Source: Roseovarius litorisediminis | Lineage (GTDB): Bacteria > Pseudomonadota > Alphaproteobacteria > Rhodobacterales > Rhodobacteraceae | Direction: 5' to 3' | DNA: 64,000 nucleotides | Assembly (NCBI RefSeq): GCF_900172295.1 | Contig: NZ_FWFL01000007.1 | Location: 62,001-126,000, forward strand | Shown: in pieces, positions 16,421 through 25,784 of the stretch | How the letters are laid out: every line of letters starts with the position of its first letter | Position numbering within the stretch: position 1 is the first letter of the stretch | The notes under the pieces: generated by a model | The model's input: only the letters and a program-made list of their open reading frames with translations | The model's database searches: none | What the model was told of the DNA's origin: nothing | Made by a program: the position numbers and the translations under genes

Positions 16421-17656
16421 TCAGTCATCAACCGCGCGCAATGTCAGGGCCAGAAATCCGCCCGCCAGCGCCATGACAGCAAAGCCTGTCAGTGCATACA
16501 AGGGCCCGGCCCATGCCAACGCGCCACCTAAAGCACCTGCAACCAGCAAGATCAAACCAATCGCCGTGTTCGCAAGCGCGGTATTGGCAGAGCGACGGTT
16601 CTCGTCTGAAATATCAACCAAATAGGTCGATCGCGATTGCCGCACGCCGTGATGGGCGATCATCAGCACGCAAAGAACCACAGGGATGATCCACGGTTTT
16701 TCGGCAATCCCCGCCAGAGTTGCCAGAATGGCCGCGCCCATCGCCATTGCGCCCAGCCCCCCTGAGAACAACAAGACCAGCGGGCTGTTTCGATCCGACA
16801 AACGACCCCAGACATATGAACTGAGAAACGCAGCTGACGCCGACGCCAGCACCATTGCGCCCAACTGCCCTGTTGCAGACTCGTCCGAGACCGACAAAAG
16901 CACCATGTAGGGCGGCGCAAGCGCGGTGGAAACCAGCAGCCCACGCACAAGAATAAAGCGGCGCAGGTTGAGATCGTCGCGCAGGATATCCAGATACCCC
17001 TGGGCACTTTCAGGGGCCTCGGGTGTGCTGCGCTTTTCCTCGATCCGGGAAAACAGGAGCGCCGCAAGCAGCCAGAGGCCTCCGGCCGAAACGATGGCAC
17101 CGATAACCGCTGCCTTGCTTTTCAGTACGCCCGTTAGCAAAAGCGCTGCAAAACCCAGAACCAGCAGGGCCGAGACCGACCCGGCCAGCCCCGTTACTGC
17201 ACCGCGTCGCTTTTGGCTAATGGTTTTGCCCAGAATGTCCTTGTAGGACACCGAACAGGCCGCTCGCGAGACCGCCAGTGCGGCCAGCAACAGGCAAATC
17301 ACACCCCCCGCCGCCGCGCCATCAAGCGTCAGCGCCGCCACGGCGATCAGCCCTGCGGAAATGCCCTGCCCCACGCTGCCGAAAACCCAAACCCAGCGAC
17401 GGTAGCGGATTTGTTGCACCCGGCGACCCAACAACATCTGCGGCAACAGCGCGCCCGCCTCGCGGATGGGCACCAGCATACCGATAATAGCGGCCGGCGC
17501 GCCCAGGATTCCTAACAGCCAACTGAGCACCAGCTTGGGGTCAATCAACCCATCGGCCAGCTTTGTCATCGACAGAGACAGGACGTGACGCAGCCCATTG
17601 CGCGCCTCGGTCGTTTCAACCTCTTGCCCTGTTAGCCGCGCGATAATGTGATGCAA
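16421..17656 (-). CDS. MFS transporter
   Basis: A 411-residue polytopic membrane protein with about twelve hydrophobic segments. The inter-helix loop WGRLSDRNSPLVLL matches the MFS loop 8-9 signature (GxLSDRxGRR type). An unusual feature is the 40-residue cytosolic N-terminus before the first membrane segment and the loop QSRSTYLVDISDENRRSANTALANTAIG. Translation probably starts at TTG (17654-17656), five bases after GAGGCAGG-like sequence. Substrate unknown; no regulator adjoins it. Confidence 0.82.
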   Translation of the reverse strand: MHHIIARLTGQEVETTEARNGLRHVLSLSMTKLADGLIDPKLVLSWLLGILGAPAAIIGMLVPIREAGALLPQMLLGRRVQQIRYRRWVWVFGSVGQGISAGLIAVAALTLDGAAAGGVICLLLAALAVSRAACSVSYKDILGKTISQKRRGAVTGLAGSVSALLVLGFAALLLTGVLKSKAAVIGAIVSAGGLWLLAALLFSRIEEKRSTPEAPESAQGYLDILRDDLNLRRFILVRGLLVSTALAPPYMVLLSVSDESATGQLGAMVLASASAAFLSSYVWGRLSDRNSPLVLLFSGGLGAMAMGAAILATLAGIAEKPWIIPVVLCVLMIAHHGVRQSRSTYLVDISDENRRSANTALANTAIGLILLVAGALGGALAWAGPLYALTGFAVMALAGGFLALTLRAVDD

Positions 17657-17679
17657 ACCTGCCTCTGATCAACGTTCCC

Positions 17680-17925
17680 TTAGCCGCCGATATACGACCC
17701 CGAGCGTGGACGGAAAAAGATTTTTTGATTGTGCAGCCGCCCCAGCAGATCGTGGATCTGGCGCAGAGTATCCTCTGCGTCATCCATGCGGTCAGAAACC
17801 TTATCGGGTTGCGCACAGCTGTCCAACGTTTGCGCCGACAATTCGCGTTTCGACTGGCGCAAAGCATTTTCGATCAGTTCCACATCTTCCATCGTCAGTT
17901 CAAAGTTCGAGTTGTACGTCGTCAT
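17680..17925 (-). CDS. Small hypothetical helical protein
   Basis: An 81-residue acidic, helical protein (MEDVELIENALRQSKREL, then DAEDTLRQIHDLLGRLHNQK), ending RPRSGSYIGG. No domain was recognised. The start MTTYNSNFEL has GGGAG six bases upstream; the longer frame upstream is less likely. It lies just before the MFS gene on the same strand, 23 bases apart, and may be co-transcribed. Confidence 0.65.
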   Translation of the reverse strand: MTTYNSNFELTMEDVELIENALRQSKRELSAQTLDSCAQPDKVSDRMDDAEDTLRQIHDLLGRLHNQKIFFRPRSGSYIGG

Positions 17926-18271
17926 GCGGCACTCCCTGGTCCAGCGACCTGTTGCGGTTTCGTAGAGGATAAGCGTCAAGATAGGCCCCATTTGCGACAG
18001 GTCCATCTGAATTTTATTAACTGCGTCAATATGTTACGTTGAAAAACCGCATGCAATTGCGCACCGTTACAGAATGCCGTTGCACACCCAATCCTAAGTT
18101 CTGTTGCAATTCAGGCAGTTGCCCTGCTGCACGACATAGTGTTCCGGGCAATCCACCCCCTTTCACCGGACTTGACTTGCCCTGCTCTGCGCGCCACACA
18201 GACCGCGAACCAATCATATACCCGCAACCGGGCGTTCCGTGGGCGCCAAACTGACGAGGAGCTTGTGCCCG

Positions 18272-20218
18272 ATGGCCCAGATTTCCCTTACTTTTCCCGA
18301 TGGCAATGTTCGCGATTTTGCGACCGGTGTAACGCCTGCCGAGGTGGCCGCTGACATCTCTACTTCGCTGGCGAAAAAGGCGATCTCAGCCACGGTAGAC
18401 GGCCAACACTGGGACCTTCAGTGGCCGATTGACCAGGATTCCGCCATCAGCATCAACACCATGAAAGACGAAGATCAGGCGAACGAGCTGATCCGTCACG
18501 ACCTGGCCCATGTCATGGCCCGGGCGGTGCAGGAATTGTGGCCAGATGTCAAAGTGACCATCGGACCGGTGATCGCCAACGGCTGGTATTACGACTTTGA
18601 CCGCGCCGAGCCCTTTACCCCCGAAGACCTTGGCGCAATTGAAAAACAAATGCGCGCGATCATCAACAAGCGTGAACCTGTCACCACCGAAATCTGGGAG
18701 CGTGACCGCGCCGTCAAGTTCTATGAGGCCAACAACGAGCCCTACAAGGTTGAGCTGATCGAGGCCATTCCGGGCAACGAGCCATTGCGCATGTACTGGC
18801 ACGGACACTGGCAGGATCTGTGCCGTGGGCCGCACCTGCAACACACAGGGCAATTGCCCGCAGATGCCTTCAAGCTGATGTCAGTGGCCGGCGCTTATTG
18901 GCGGGGCGACAGCGACCGTGCCATGCTGCAGCGCATCTATGGCGTGGCCTTCACCGGCAAGGAAAAACTTAAGGAATACCTGAACTTCCTGGAAGAAGCC
19001 GAAAAGCGTGACCACCGTAAACTGGGCCGCGAGATGGACCTGTTTCATATGCAGGAAGAGGCCCCCGGTCAGATCTTCTGGCATCCAAACGGCTGGAGCA
19101 TCTACGTCACGCTACAGGATTACATGCGCCGTCAACAGGTGCACGGCGGCTATGTTGAGGTGAACACCCCGCAGGTCGTGGACCGCAAGCTGTGGGAGGC
19201 TTCGGGGCACTGGGAAAAGTATCAGGAACATATGTTCATTGTCGAAGTTGACGAGGACCATGCGCGTGAAAAATCGGTGAACGCGCTCAAGCCGATGAAC
19301 TGCCCCTGTCACGTACAGATCTTCAACCAGGGCCTTAAATCTTATCGCGACCTGCCCCTGCGCATGGCTGAATTTGGCAGCTGTAACCGATATGAACCCT
19401 CGGGCGCGCTGCATGGCATCATGCGGGTGCGTGGGTTTACACAGGATGACGGGCATATCTTTTGCCGCGAAGATCAGATTGAATCGGAAACCGCTGAGTT
19501 TATCTCTTTCTTATCCAAGGTTTATAAAGATCTCGGATTTGAACGCTTTAGCGTGAAATTTTCCGACCGCCCCGACACGCGCGCCGGATCGGACGAGGTA
19601 TGGGACAAAGCCGAAGCCGCGCTTTTGTCGGCCACCCGCGCCGCTGGAATCGAACCTGAACTGAACCCTGGCGAAGGCGCGTTTTACGGCCCCAAACTGG
19701 AATTTGTGCTGACCGACGCCATCGGGCGTGACTGGCAATGTGGCACCCATCAGGTGGATTTCGTTTTACCCGAACGGCTGGACGCAAATTACATCGGCGA
19801 GGATGGCGCCAAGCACCGCCCCGTCATGCTGCACCGTGCCACGCTTGGCAGTTTCGAACGGTTCATCGGCATTCTGATCGAAGAACACGCGGGCAAACTG
19901 CCGTTCTGGCTGGCGCCGCGGCAGGTTGTCGTGGCCTCGATCGTGACAGACGCTAACGACTATGTTCTTGATATCGTTTCCAAACTACAGGCTTCTGGTG
20001 TTCGGGCCGAGGCCGATATTCGCAACGAAAAGATCAACTACAAAGTCCGTGAACACTCGGTGGGCAAAGTGCCGGTGATCCTGGCCTGCGGCATGAAAGA
20101 GATCGAAGAAGGATCTGTTTCGGTCCGCCGTCTGGGTGAGAAACACACCAGCGTACGACCGTTTGCAGAAGTGGCCACCGAGCTGGCATCAGAGGCAACA
20201 CCGCAGGATCTTAAATAA
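18272..20218 (+). CDS. thrS: Threonyl-tRNA synthetase
   Basis: A 648-residue class II aminoacyl-tRNA synthetase. Order: N-terminal TGS domain ([19 protein letters not shown]), editing domain with HxxxH ([18 protein letters not shown]) and the later zinc-type residues ([10 protein letters not shown]), catalytic core with motif 2 ([22 protein letters not shown]) and zinc ligands (MNCPCH), and the anticodon-binding domain from about residue 545. ATG follows GAGGAG by ten bases. Charges tRNA-Thr in the cytosol and edits mischarged serine. No attenuator or T-box-like leader was seen in the 265-base upstream region. Confidence 0.97.
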   Translation: MAQISLTFPDGNVRDFATGVTPAEVAADISTSLAKKAISATVDGQHWDLQWPIDQDSAISINTMKDEDQANELIRHDLAHVMARAVQELWPDVKVTIGPVIANGWYYDFDRAEPFTPEDLGAIEKQMRAIINKREPVTTEIWERDRAVKFYEANNEPYKVELIEAIPGNEPLRMYWHGHWQDLCRGPHLQHTGQLPADAFKLMSVAGAYWRGDSDRAMLQRIYGVAFTGKEKLKEYLNFLEEAEKRDHRKLGREMDLFHMQEEAPGQIFWHPNGWSIYVTLQDYMRRQQVHGGYVEVNTPQVVDRKLWEASGHWEKYQEHMFIVEVDEDHAREKSVNALKPMNCPCHVQIFNQGLKSYRDLPLRMAEFGSCNRYEPSGALHGIMRVRGFTQDDGHIFCREDQIESETAEFISFLSKVYKDLGFERFSVKFSDRPDTRAGSDEVWDKAEAALLSATRAAGIEPELNPGEGAFYGPKLEFVLTDAIGRDWQCGTHQVDFVLPERLDANYIGEDGAKHRPVMLHRATLGSFERFIGILIEEHAGKLPFWLAPRQVVVASIVTDANDYVLDIVSKLQASGVRAEADIRNEKINYKVREHSVGKVPVILACGMKEIEEGSVSVRRLGEKHTSVRPFAEVATELASEATPQDLK

Positions 20219-20224
20219 TCAGAA

Positions 20225-20247
20225 GGCCGGGGTCCATCGCCCCGGCC
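20225..20247. terminator. Terminator-like hairpin after thrS
   Basis: Perfect 8-bp stem GGCCGGGG (20225-20232) with CCCCGGCC (20240-20247), loop TCCATCG, between the convergent thrS and a small membrane protein gene. There is no T tract on either side. Confidence 0.6.
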
Positions 20248-20256
20248 GTCGTCAAT

Positions 20257-20625
20257 TCAGAAATGTGCCTTGGGCTCGTCCGGTTTACCTGCGGCAATCG
20301 CCAGCACGCCGGCAAGGCTGATAAAGCCAAGCGGAAACATGGTAAAGACGTTGAATTCAAAGGCATAATACATCATGCCCGCCGAGATCAGCAGCAAGAT
20401 GCCCCCCCAAAGCGCCCGCACCCGCGCCATCGCTCCGCCGGCGATGGCAAGAAGCGGCGACAGGAAACTGGCGGTTCGGATGAGGCCCACATTGTCAACC
20501 TGTTGGGCCAGCCCTTCGATTTCGCCAAAGCGGTCAATCGCTTCGGTATAACCGTAGCTGAAAAACCCGACCAGTAACGCCAGAAGGCCACCAATCACAC
20601 CAAGTACAAGAGCCGCGTTGCGCAT
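20257..20625 (-). CDS. Small integral membrane protein
   Basis: A 122-residue protein with four hydrophobic segments (ALVLGVIGGLLALLVGFFSY; LSPLLAIAGGAMA; ALWGGILLLISAGMMYYAF; FPLGFISLAGVLAIAAG). The layout resembles DUF4064-like four-helix membrane proteins of unknown function. The ATG has AAGGAG seven bases upstream, and the earlier in-frame extension overlaps the arsenate-reductase-like gene, so the shorter form is preferred. It follows that gene by 34 bases on the same strand. Confidence 0.75.
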   Translation of the reverse strand: MRNAALVLGVIGGLLALLVGFFSYGYTEAIDRFGEIEGLAQQVDNVGLIRTASFLSPLLAIAGGAMARVRALWGGILLLISAGMMYYAFEFNVFTMFPLGFISLAGVLAIAAGKPDEPKAHF

Positions 20626-20659
20626 GTTTATCTCCTTTTTCAACTCGGTAGATAGGCAT

Positions 20660-20983
20660 TCAGCGACACGATCCGCACAGGGAATCCTGCACGTCTTTTC
20701 CCCATCCCAGATAGAGCTGGCCGTTTTGCTCAATTAACGGGCGTTTCATTAACGCAGGGTGCTGCACGAGCAGATCCATCGGGTCGCGGGCGCGCTCGGC
20801 TTCGCTCAGACCGCGCCATGTGGTTGACCGAATATTCAGCAAAGCGGCGCCAAATTGCTCATAAGCGGATTTCAGCACGTCCTTGGGAACGCCATCGGCG
20901 CGGACATCGCAAAGGGTTACTTCATGCAATGATTTCAATGCCTTACGACAGGTATCACAATTTTTTAGCCCATAAAGGATCAT
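20660..20983 (-). CDS. ArsC/Spx-family thioredoxin-fold reductase (YffB-like)
   Basis: A 107-residue protein of the arsenate reductase-like (ArsC/Spx/YffB) family. The N-terminus holds the redox CxxC motif, ILYGLKNCDTCRKALKSL, and the middle has the PLIEQNGQLYLGW segment (family form RPL(I/V)...G) near residue 85. Most proteins of this short type are not proven arsenate reductases; a general thiol-redox role is safer. The ATG at 20981-20983 has GAAGGGG upstream. It precedes the small membrane gene. Confidence 0.85.
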   Translation of the reverse strand: MILYGLKNCDTCRKALKSLHEVTLCDVRADGVPKDVLKSAYEQFGAALLNIRSTTWRGLSEAERARDPMDLLVQHPALMKRPLIEQNGQLYLGWGKDVQDSLCGSCR

Positions 20984-21192
20984 ATTTTCCCCTTCCATTT
21001 CCCGATTGATTAACCGGCAGAACTGAAAAGGTCACGGGGTTTCGCTTGATTTTTACATGCGCCGTGCAATCATTATATTTGTGACATTAGCCCTTTGGCC
21101 TCCGCCTTCATTTGTTGACGTCGGGGCGTCTGGGGTTGGTGTGACATGGCCCGGCATTTTCCGGGGAAGAGAAGTGAAGAAGGAGAAGCGGA

Positions 21193-21399
21193 ATGCCTAA
21201 TGGCACCGTGAAGTGGTTCAATACAACAAAGGGTTACGGGTTCATCGAGCCCGAAGGCGGCGGCAAGGATGTGTTTGTTCACATCTCGGCTGTCGAACGC
21301 TCGGGATTGACCGGGCTGGCGGATGATCAGAAGGTCGCGTTTGAACTTCAGGAAGGCCGCGACGGACGGGAGATGGCGTCGGATCTGAAGCTGCTTTAA
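21193..21399 (+). CDS. cspA: Cold-shock domain protein
   Basis: A 68-residue CspA-type nucleic-acid-binding protein. RNP1 (KGYGFIEP, residues 13-20) and RNP2 (DVFVHIS, residues 26-32) are intact, and the length is that of single-domain cold-shock proteins. It acts as an RNA chaperone in the cytosol. ATG follows GAAGGAGAAG. A long 5' leader (about 190 bases to the upstream gene) is compatible with the usual cold-responsive leader. The last codons and stop form a palindrome (CTGCTTTAAAGCAG). Confidence 0.93.
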   Translation: MPNGTVKWFNTTKGYGFIEPEGGGKDVFVHISAVERSGLTGLADDQKVAFELQEGRDGREMASDLKLL

Positions 21400-21764
21400 A
21401 GCAGTTAACAGACCATCAGGGCGACATCTGCTGACACCTACGGGGCATCAATTGCCCCGCGGGTGGGATGGTTTTTGGCTTTTGGCCCAGGTCTGGAAAC
21501 GGCTGTTTCCGACCAGAAGAAGTGTCGCCAAAAAGGGGTTTGACCTGCAATTTGATTAACTTGCAGGGCTTCCGTGCTGCGGCGCAAAAGCGCGCTACCT
21601 TTTCTTCGAATTAACTCCCTTGCGATCCAGAATTGATCCGTGAGTGCTTGATTAAAGGGTAGAGAAACACACACATCTGTCAATTTATTTGGGGTGAATT
21701 TCAACCGCTGGTGGGTGCAAAACCGGTAAAGAGCTATTGCAGGCTCTGCCGCGCCGACCTCCTG
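21400..21764. other. Intergenic region after cspA
   Basis: A 365-base gap. It holds a hairpin, CGGGGCA (21441-21447) with TGCCCCG (21453-21459), followed by a GT-rich run ending in TTTTT, a plausible cspA terminator. The remaining sequence has only short, unconvincing open frames on either strand. Confidence 0.5.
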
Positions 21765-22163
21765 TCACCCCACCATCCGCGCGGCCATGACCCCCGACCA
21801 GGCGGAAACCGCGGTCAGAACGGCGCCCCATGTCACGTCGACGGCAACCATGTGCCAGTGCCAGTCGCGCAGGGTGGCGTAGTTGGTGAACTCGTAGGTG
21901 CCATAGGCCAGCGCGCCCAGAAAGGCGCCGGCCAAAAGCGCCGTGAGAGGGGTGCCCGCGCGCAGGGCCGGGAGCGAGACAAACCACAGGATGCCCGCAA
22001 CATAGAACAGGTAGAACAGCGCCGCCGGGGCAAGCCGCAACTCGGCCGCGAACAAGCTGCCGATGTGGGTGTCAAACAGCGGGCGCATCACAGCCTTCAG
22101 CATCACGGCATCAAGGCCAAGGAACACGAGGGCGGTGACAAGGTAGAGGACAAGGGTTTGCAT
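21765..22163 (-). CDS. DUF2177 family membrane protein
   Basis: A 132-residue membrane protein with four hydrophobic segments, matching the DUF2177 family (YLVTALVFLGLDAVMLKAVMRPLF at the N-terminus, and GAFLGALAYGTYEFTNYATLRDW in the third region). The function is not known. The ATG at 22161-22163 begins MQTLVLYL; the upstream extension lacks hydrophobicity and is not conserved in style. It stands alone, downstream of an A+T-rich gene on the same strand. Confidence 0.85.
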   Translation of the reverse strand: MQTLVLYLVTALVFLGLDAVMLKAVMRPLFDTHIGSLFAAELRLAPAALFYLFYVAGILWFVSLPALRAGTPLTALLAGAFLGALAYGTYEFTNYATLRDWHWHMVAVDVTWGAVLTAVSAWSGVMAARMVG

Positions 22164-22248
22164 CACAGGGGCCTTTTGGCGGGGATTTGAGATGTATACG
22201 CCGCCGGGGCCGAACTGGATTAGTTTTTTGAGATTATGCACAACATGA

Positions 22249-22286
22249 GGGCCGCGCCCGCCCATGGGGGCAGTCGGGCGCGGCCC
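22249..22286. terminator. Strong G+C-rich hairpin downstream of the protease gene
   Basis: A perfect 12-bp stem: GGGCCGCGCCCG (22249-22260) with CGGGCGCGGCCC (22275-22286), loop of 14 bases. It separates the A+T-rich protease gene from the DUF2177 gene, both on the minus strand. A second small stem, CCCGTG with CACGGG, follows at about 22284-22300. Confidence 0.55.
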
Positions 22287-22346
22287 GTGCAGGGCACGGG
22301 CGGTTTTGGTTTAGCTGTTAGGAAAAAAATTTTCGCTTGCACATGC

Positions 22347-23168
22347 TTACGGGTGTTCCTCCAAGTCAATGGAGGTATCCAAGAATTGAGCGATCTTTTT
22401 TGCATCAATAAAATAGAAGAAATCTTGTCCGCCTCGTTGAATCATACCTCCAAATTCCAGCCTATTTCCAAAAACAGATTTTCTAATAAAGATTACAGAA
22501 CCACCTGACATTCCATCAGGTAGAAAGTCCTCATCATTTAAGTTCCGTATCCGATGCACTCCAGACATCGAGGTGCCGCCAACGTACTCACACTCAATGT
22601 TTCTCCTAACTAAATGGAGTTCTCTTGTGTCATACGGCTTCAAAATTTGGTCGGAGTAAGCACATCCAACAGCATAACACTTAAAAATTTCTTGGGGTTT
22701 GATGTTCCAAACATTTGAAAATTCAAAGCATCTCCCCCTAAATTCACGATGAATTTCAGCTTGCTCATCAAAGAAAAACGCCACGATATCGTATCTATCA
22801 TCTTCGCGAACTGCTTCTTCGCCTCCATATATGAAATAACCTGAATTAGTAATGATTGCGTCTTCTGATAGGATCAGTTGCCCAACTTTTTTAAATTCCC
22901 CTTCCGAAATACCTGTGTTTTTAAACTGATGGCGTGTCCCGATAACAAAATACCTCCCTCGATAGTGTAGAGCGCACGAACTTCCTAAGAGTTGGAGTTC
23001 ATTTTCAGTCACCTCTCGATGCCAAGCAGCAGCGTTCGTGCACATATTCCCTGCGATACTTCGCACTGCCTCCGAGTCCAGCCACAGACCGTTATGCCAG
23101 CATCGATCAATTCCAAGTTCAAATGGATCTGATTCTGCGATGAATTTATGCTCCCTAAAGCTGACCAC
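22347..23168 (-). CDS. Orphan trypsin-like serine peptidase, A+T-rich
   Basis: A 273-residue protein whose residue pattern fits a chymotrypsin-fold peptidase: His80 in VIGTRHQF, Asp127 in DDRYDIVAFFF and Ser221 in DGMSGGSVIF (GxSGGS form). No signal peptide or membrane segment is seen, so it is probably cytosolic. Translation most likely starts at GTG (23166-23168), six bases after AAGGAG. Its base composition is clearly more A+T-rich than folA or thyA beside it, which points to lateral transfer. It has no obvious partner gene. Cytosolic trypsin-like proteins of this kind occur in anti-phage and accessory loci, but that role here is only an inference. Confidence 0.7.
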   Translation of the reverse strand: MVSFREHKFIAESDPFELGIDRCWHNGLWLDSEAVRSIAGNMCTNAAAWHREVTENELQLLGSSCALHYRGRYFVIGTRHQFKNTGISEGEFKKVGQLILSEDAIITNSGYFIYGGEEAVREDDRYDIVAFFFDEQAEIHREFRGRCFEFSNVWNIKPQEIFKCYAVGCAYSDQILKPYDTRELHLVRRNIECEYVGGTSMSGVHRIRNLNDEDFLPDGMSGGSVIFIRKSVFGNRLEFGGMIQRGGQDFFYFIDAKKIAQFLDTSIDLEEHP

Positions 23169-23228
23169 CAATCACTCCTTGAATCTCCCGCTATTCACCT
23201 TTTTTCTTATCCAAGAACCGACAAGCCG

Positions 23229-23714
23229 CTAAGTTATCTCCCCCCTCACCAACTCCCTTAGCACACACCTCGGCGGCCCCGCAGACAGTTCACGACGGGA
23301 AATCTCAACCCACTCCCCCTCGTCAAACTCGGGAAAGAAGGCGTCGGCGGCCTCGACCTCAAGGTCGACCTCGGTGATCAGCAGGCGGTCGGCGATGGGC
23401 AGCATGTCGCGATAGATCGACTGACCTCCGATGCCGTAAAGCCGCTGGTATCCGGCGTCATAGCCCATCTGCACGGCCTGCGCGACGGAGGTGCAGACAT
23501 GCTCGGCCAGATCAGGATTGCGCGAGACCACGATGTTCATGCGGTTTTTCAGCGGGCGCACCGGCAGGCTGTCCCATGTCAGCCGCCCCATGATGATAGC
23601 CCCGCTGGTGGTTTCGCGCTGAAACATTTTCAGGTCTTCCGGGGAATGCCACGGAATGTCGTTGTCTTTGCCAATGGCGCCGTTGCGGGCGCGGGCGACT
23701 ACAAGTGTAAGCAT
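23229..23714 (-). CDS. folA: Dihydrofolate reductase
   Basis: A 161-residue DHFR that reduces dihydrofolate to tetrahydrofolate with NADPH. Seen: the Met20-loop region GAIGKDNDIPWHSPEDLKMF with the catalytic acidic residue in SPEDL, the MGRLTWDSLP strand, and the NADPH-binding YGIGGQSIYRDM. It starts three bases after thyA ends, forming the usual thyA-folA unit that links dTMP synthesis with folate recycling. Confidence 0.95.
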   Translation of the reverse strand: MLTLVVARARNGAIGKDNDIPWHSPEDLKMFQRETTSGAIIMGRLTWDSLPVRPLKNRMNIVVSRNPDLAEHVCTSVAQAVQMGYDAGYQRLYGIGGQSIYRDMLPIADRLLITEVDLEVEAADAFFPEFDEGEWVEISRRELSAGPPRCVLRELVRGEIT

Positions 23715-23717
23715 GAT

Positions 23718-24533
23718 CTATACCGCCACGGGAGCTTTGATCCCCGGAAGGGGATCGTAATTGAGAAACTCGAAATCCTCGTACCGGAAATCGAAGATGG
23801 AAGTGACATCGCGCGTCAGGCGCAGGGTGGGCAGCGGCCGGGGTTCACGCGAAAGCTGCAGGTTCACCTGATCGATGTGGTTGGAATAGATATGCGCATC
23901 GCCCAGAGTATGGATGAAATCGCCGGGCTCGTACCCGGTGACGTGGGACAGCATCACCTGCAGCAGCGCGTAAGAGGCGATATTGAAGGGCACGCCGAGG
24001 AACATATCGGCCGAGCGCTGATAAAGCTGCAGGTGCAGTTTGCCGCCCGCGATGCGCACCTGCCACAGGGTATGACAGGGCGGCAGCGCCATCTGATCGA
24101 CCTCGCCGGGGTTCCAGGCCGAGACGATCATGCGGCGGCTGTCTGGCGCGTTGCGGATGGTGTCGACAAGGGTGCTGATCTGGTCGACCTCACCGATCAC
24201 CGGGGCACCGGGGGTGCCGCCCAGTTTGGGAAAGTGGCGCCACTGATGGCCATAGACCGGGCCAAGATCGCCGTTTTCATCGGCCCATTCATCCCAGATC
24301 GACACGCCGTTTTCCTTGAGATAGGCGATGTTGGTGTCACCCGAGAGGAACCACAGCAGTTCATGAATAATCGAGCGCAGGTGCAGCTTTTTTGTGGTGA
24401 CCAGCGGAAAGCCATCGGCCAGCGGATAGCGGGCCTGCATGCCGAAATGTGAAATTGTGCCGGTGCCGGTGCGGTCTGTCGAGGCGACACCGTGATCCAG
24501 CACGGTGCGAAGGGCAGTCAGATATTGGCGCAA
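23718..24533 (-). CDS. thyA: Thymidylate synthase
   Basis: A 271-residue ThyA that methylates dUMP to dTMP using methylene-tetrahydrofolate. The catalytic cysteine is in LPPCHTLWQ (near residue 155), the nucleotide-binding pieces DRTGTGT and [10 protein letters not shown] are present, and the C-terminus ends in KAPVAV. The start is TTG (24531-24533) with GGAGG seven bases upstream. Co-transcribed with folA, which follows by three bases. Confidence 0.95.
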   Translation of the reverse strand: MRQYLTALRTVLDHGVASTDRTGTGTISHFGMQARYPLADGFPLVTTKKLHLRSIIHELLWFLSGDTNIAYLKENGVSIWDEWADENGDLGPVYGHQWRHFPKLGGTPGAPVIGEVDQISTLVDTIRNAPDSRRMIVSAWNPGEVDQMALPPCHTLWQVRIAGGKLHLQLYQRSADMFLGVPFNIASYALLQVMLSHVTGYEPGDFIHTLGDAHIYSNHIDQVNLQLSREPRPLPTLRLTRDVTSIFDFRYEDFEFLNYDPLPGIKAPVAV

Positions 24534-24850
24534 GGAATGTCCTCCGGTTCAGGGGCGGTGAGGCACGTCGGGATCGGTTGAACGCGGGGCAGCACCCCGT
24601 GCAAAGCCCCGCGATCAGCGGTGCGGGCATGGCTGGGCAGAGGCATGGAGACTCCTTTCATCACAAGGGCGAGTCGGCAGCCACTATATCTGGTGGATCG
24701 CCACCATCAAACGCCAATATCAGGTGTATGTGCAGGTGCAACAGCGGGTCAGTTTTTCGAAGTCAGGCCGTAAGAAAGATTGACTTTCAAGTTTAAACCC
24801 ATGAATTTCACTGAAAAGATCAAAAAACATCTATTGAGGGCAGTCTCATC
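24534..24850. other. Divergent promoter region of thyA and the surface lipoprotein gene
   Basis: A 317-base gap. It contains a small perfect hairpin, TGGTGG (24691-24696) with CCACCA (24701-24706), loop ATCG. The last 80 bases are A+T-rich and should hold the lipoprotein promoter; a GAGGG ribosome site precedes its ATG. No gene is seen. Confidence 0.5.
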
Positions 24851-25771
24851 ATGAAACGTATAGTGGCAACTATGTTGGTGCCTTTATGGCTTGCGTCCTG
24901 CGGCAGCGGATCGAATCCGTTTGAACAAGACACTACAGGAACGGGTACGGGAACCGGAACAGGCACGGGGACAACCGGAACGGCGGTACCGGCGTCATTG
25001 GCGCAGGATGTGTCCGGCGTTACCTTTGATCCCGTTTCCCAGACACTGACGGTAACGGGGCTGTCTTTCGACGGGCCGACAGATGCCGTTGTTTACAGAC
25101 GGCGCGCCGCGATGGATGTACCCGGCTATCAGGCCTACACTGCGCAGCAGGATGGCGCCGCACGTCACGCGACAGCTTTTGCAGGCCAAAGTGCTACCTC
25201 TGGCGCCGTCTCGGCGACCGTTGGCGCCACGGGCGGGCCGCGCAACCGATTTTTCACCGGAGCCTTTTTTGAGCGTACCGGGTCCTATTCACCTGCAAGT
25301 GGCGAAGTTGTCTATACAGGTAAATATGTCGGCCTGACCAATCTGGATAACAGCGGGGGTGATCTGATTGCACCTCCCCCTGGAACGGCGCCAGAATTGA
25401 TACCGACACAGGCCGCAGCCACAACCGGCGACATTTCCCTGCGCGCCAACTTTGCCGACAAGTTGGTCGAGGGGAACATCATTAACCGTCAACTTAGAGA
25501 AGCCGGCACCGCCCTGCCCTCGATCGTGTTGATCAGCACATCGCTTGCCGACAACGGGACCTTCACAGGTGGCTCGGTTGAATACGACCAGCGCGATTTC
25601 CCTACCGACCGTGTGATCGGCAACAGCATCGGTGAGTTCGGCGGTATTCTTGGCGGCACGGGGGCAACCGAAGCCGCCGGGATTGTCAAACTCAACGAGT
25701 TTGATGGGCCAAACGACCCGCTGGGAATGGAAAACGAACTGGAAACAGGCATTTTCGTTCTGGACCGTTAA
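24851..25771 (+). CDS. Putative surface-exposed lipoprotein, TbpB-like barrel domain, Slam substrate
   Basis: A 306-residue lipoprotein. The signal peptide ends with lipobox LASC (Cys17), followed by a Gly/Thr linker (about residues 28-43) of TG repeats using varied codons. The C-terminal half has the TbpB-type barrel strands: VYTGKYVGLTNL, TGDISLRANFADKLVEGNI and GTFTGGSVEYD. Such proteins act at the outer surface, often in iron, heme or host-factor binding. It is followed after 13 bases by a Slam-like outer-membrane translocator, making it the likely cargo. The ligand is unknown. Confidence is good for the lipoprotein, moderate for the barrel assignment. Confidence 0.75.
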   Translation: MKRIVATMLVPLWLASCGSGSNPFEQDTTGTGTGTGTGTGTTGTAVPASLAQDVSGVTFDPVSQTLTVTGLSFDGPTDAVVYRRRAAMDVPGYQAYTAQQDGAARHATAFAGQSATSGAVSATVGATGGPRNRFFTGAFFERTGSYSPASGEVVYTGKYVGLTNLDNSGGDLIAPPPGTAPELIPTQAAATTGDISLRANFADKLVEGNIINRQLREAGTALPSIVLISTSLADNGTFTGGSVEYDQRDFPTDRVIGNSIGEFGGILGGTGATEAAGIVKLNEFDGPNDPLGMENELETGIFVLDR

Positions 25772-25784
25772 GGAGGGCCGCGCA

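Noticed and set aside
20660..20983. True arsenate reductase in an ars operon
   Set aside because: The protein has the CxxC ArsC-like fold but no arsR, arsB or arsH neighbour; a general YffB-like thiol reductase is safer.
21438..21704. A minus-strand frame after cspA
   Set aside because: It covers the cspA terminator hairpin and has no family pattern; it is probably non-coding.
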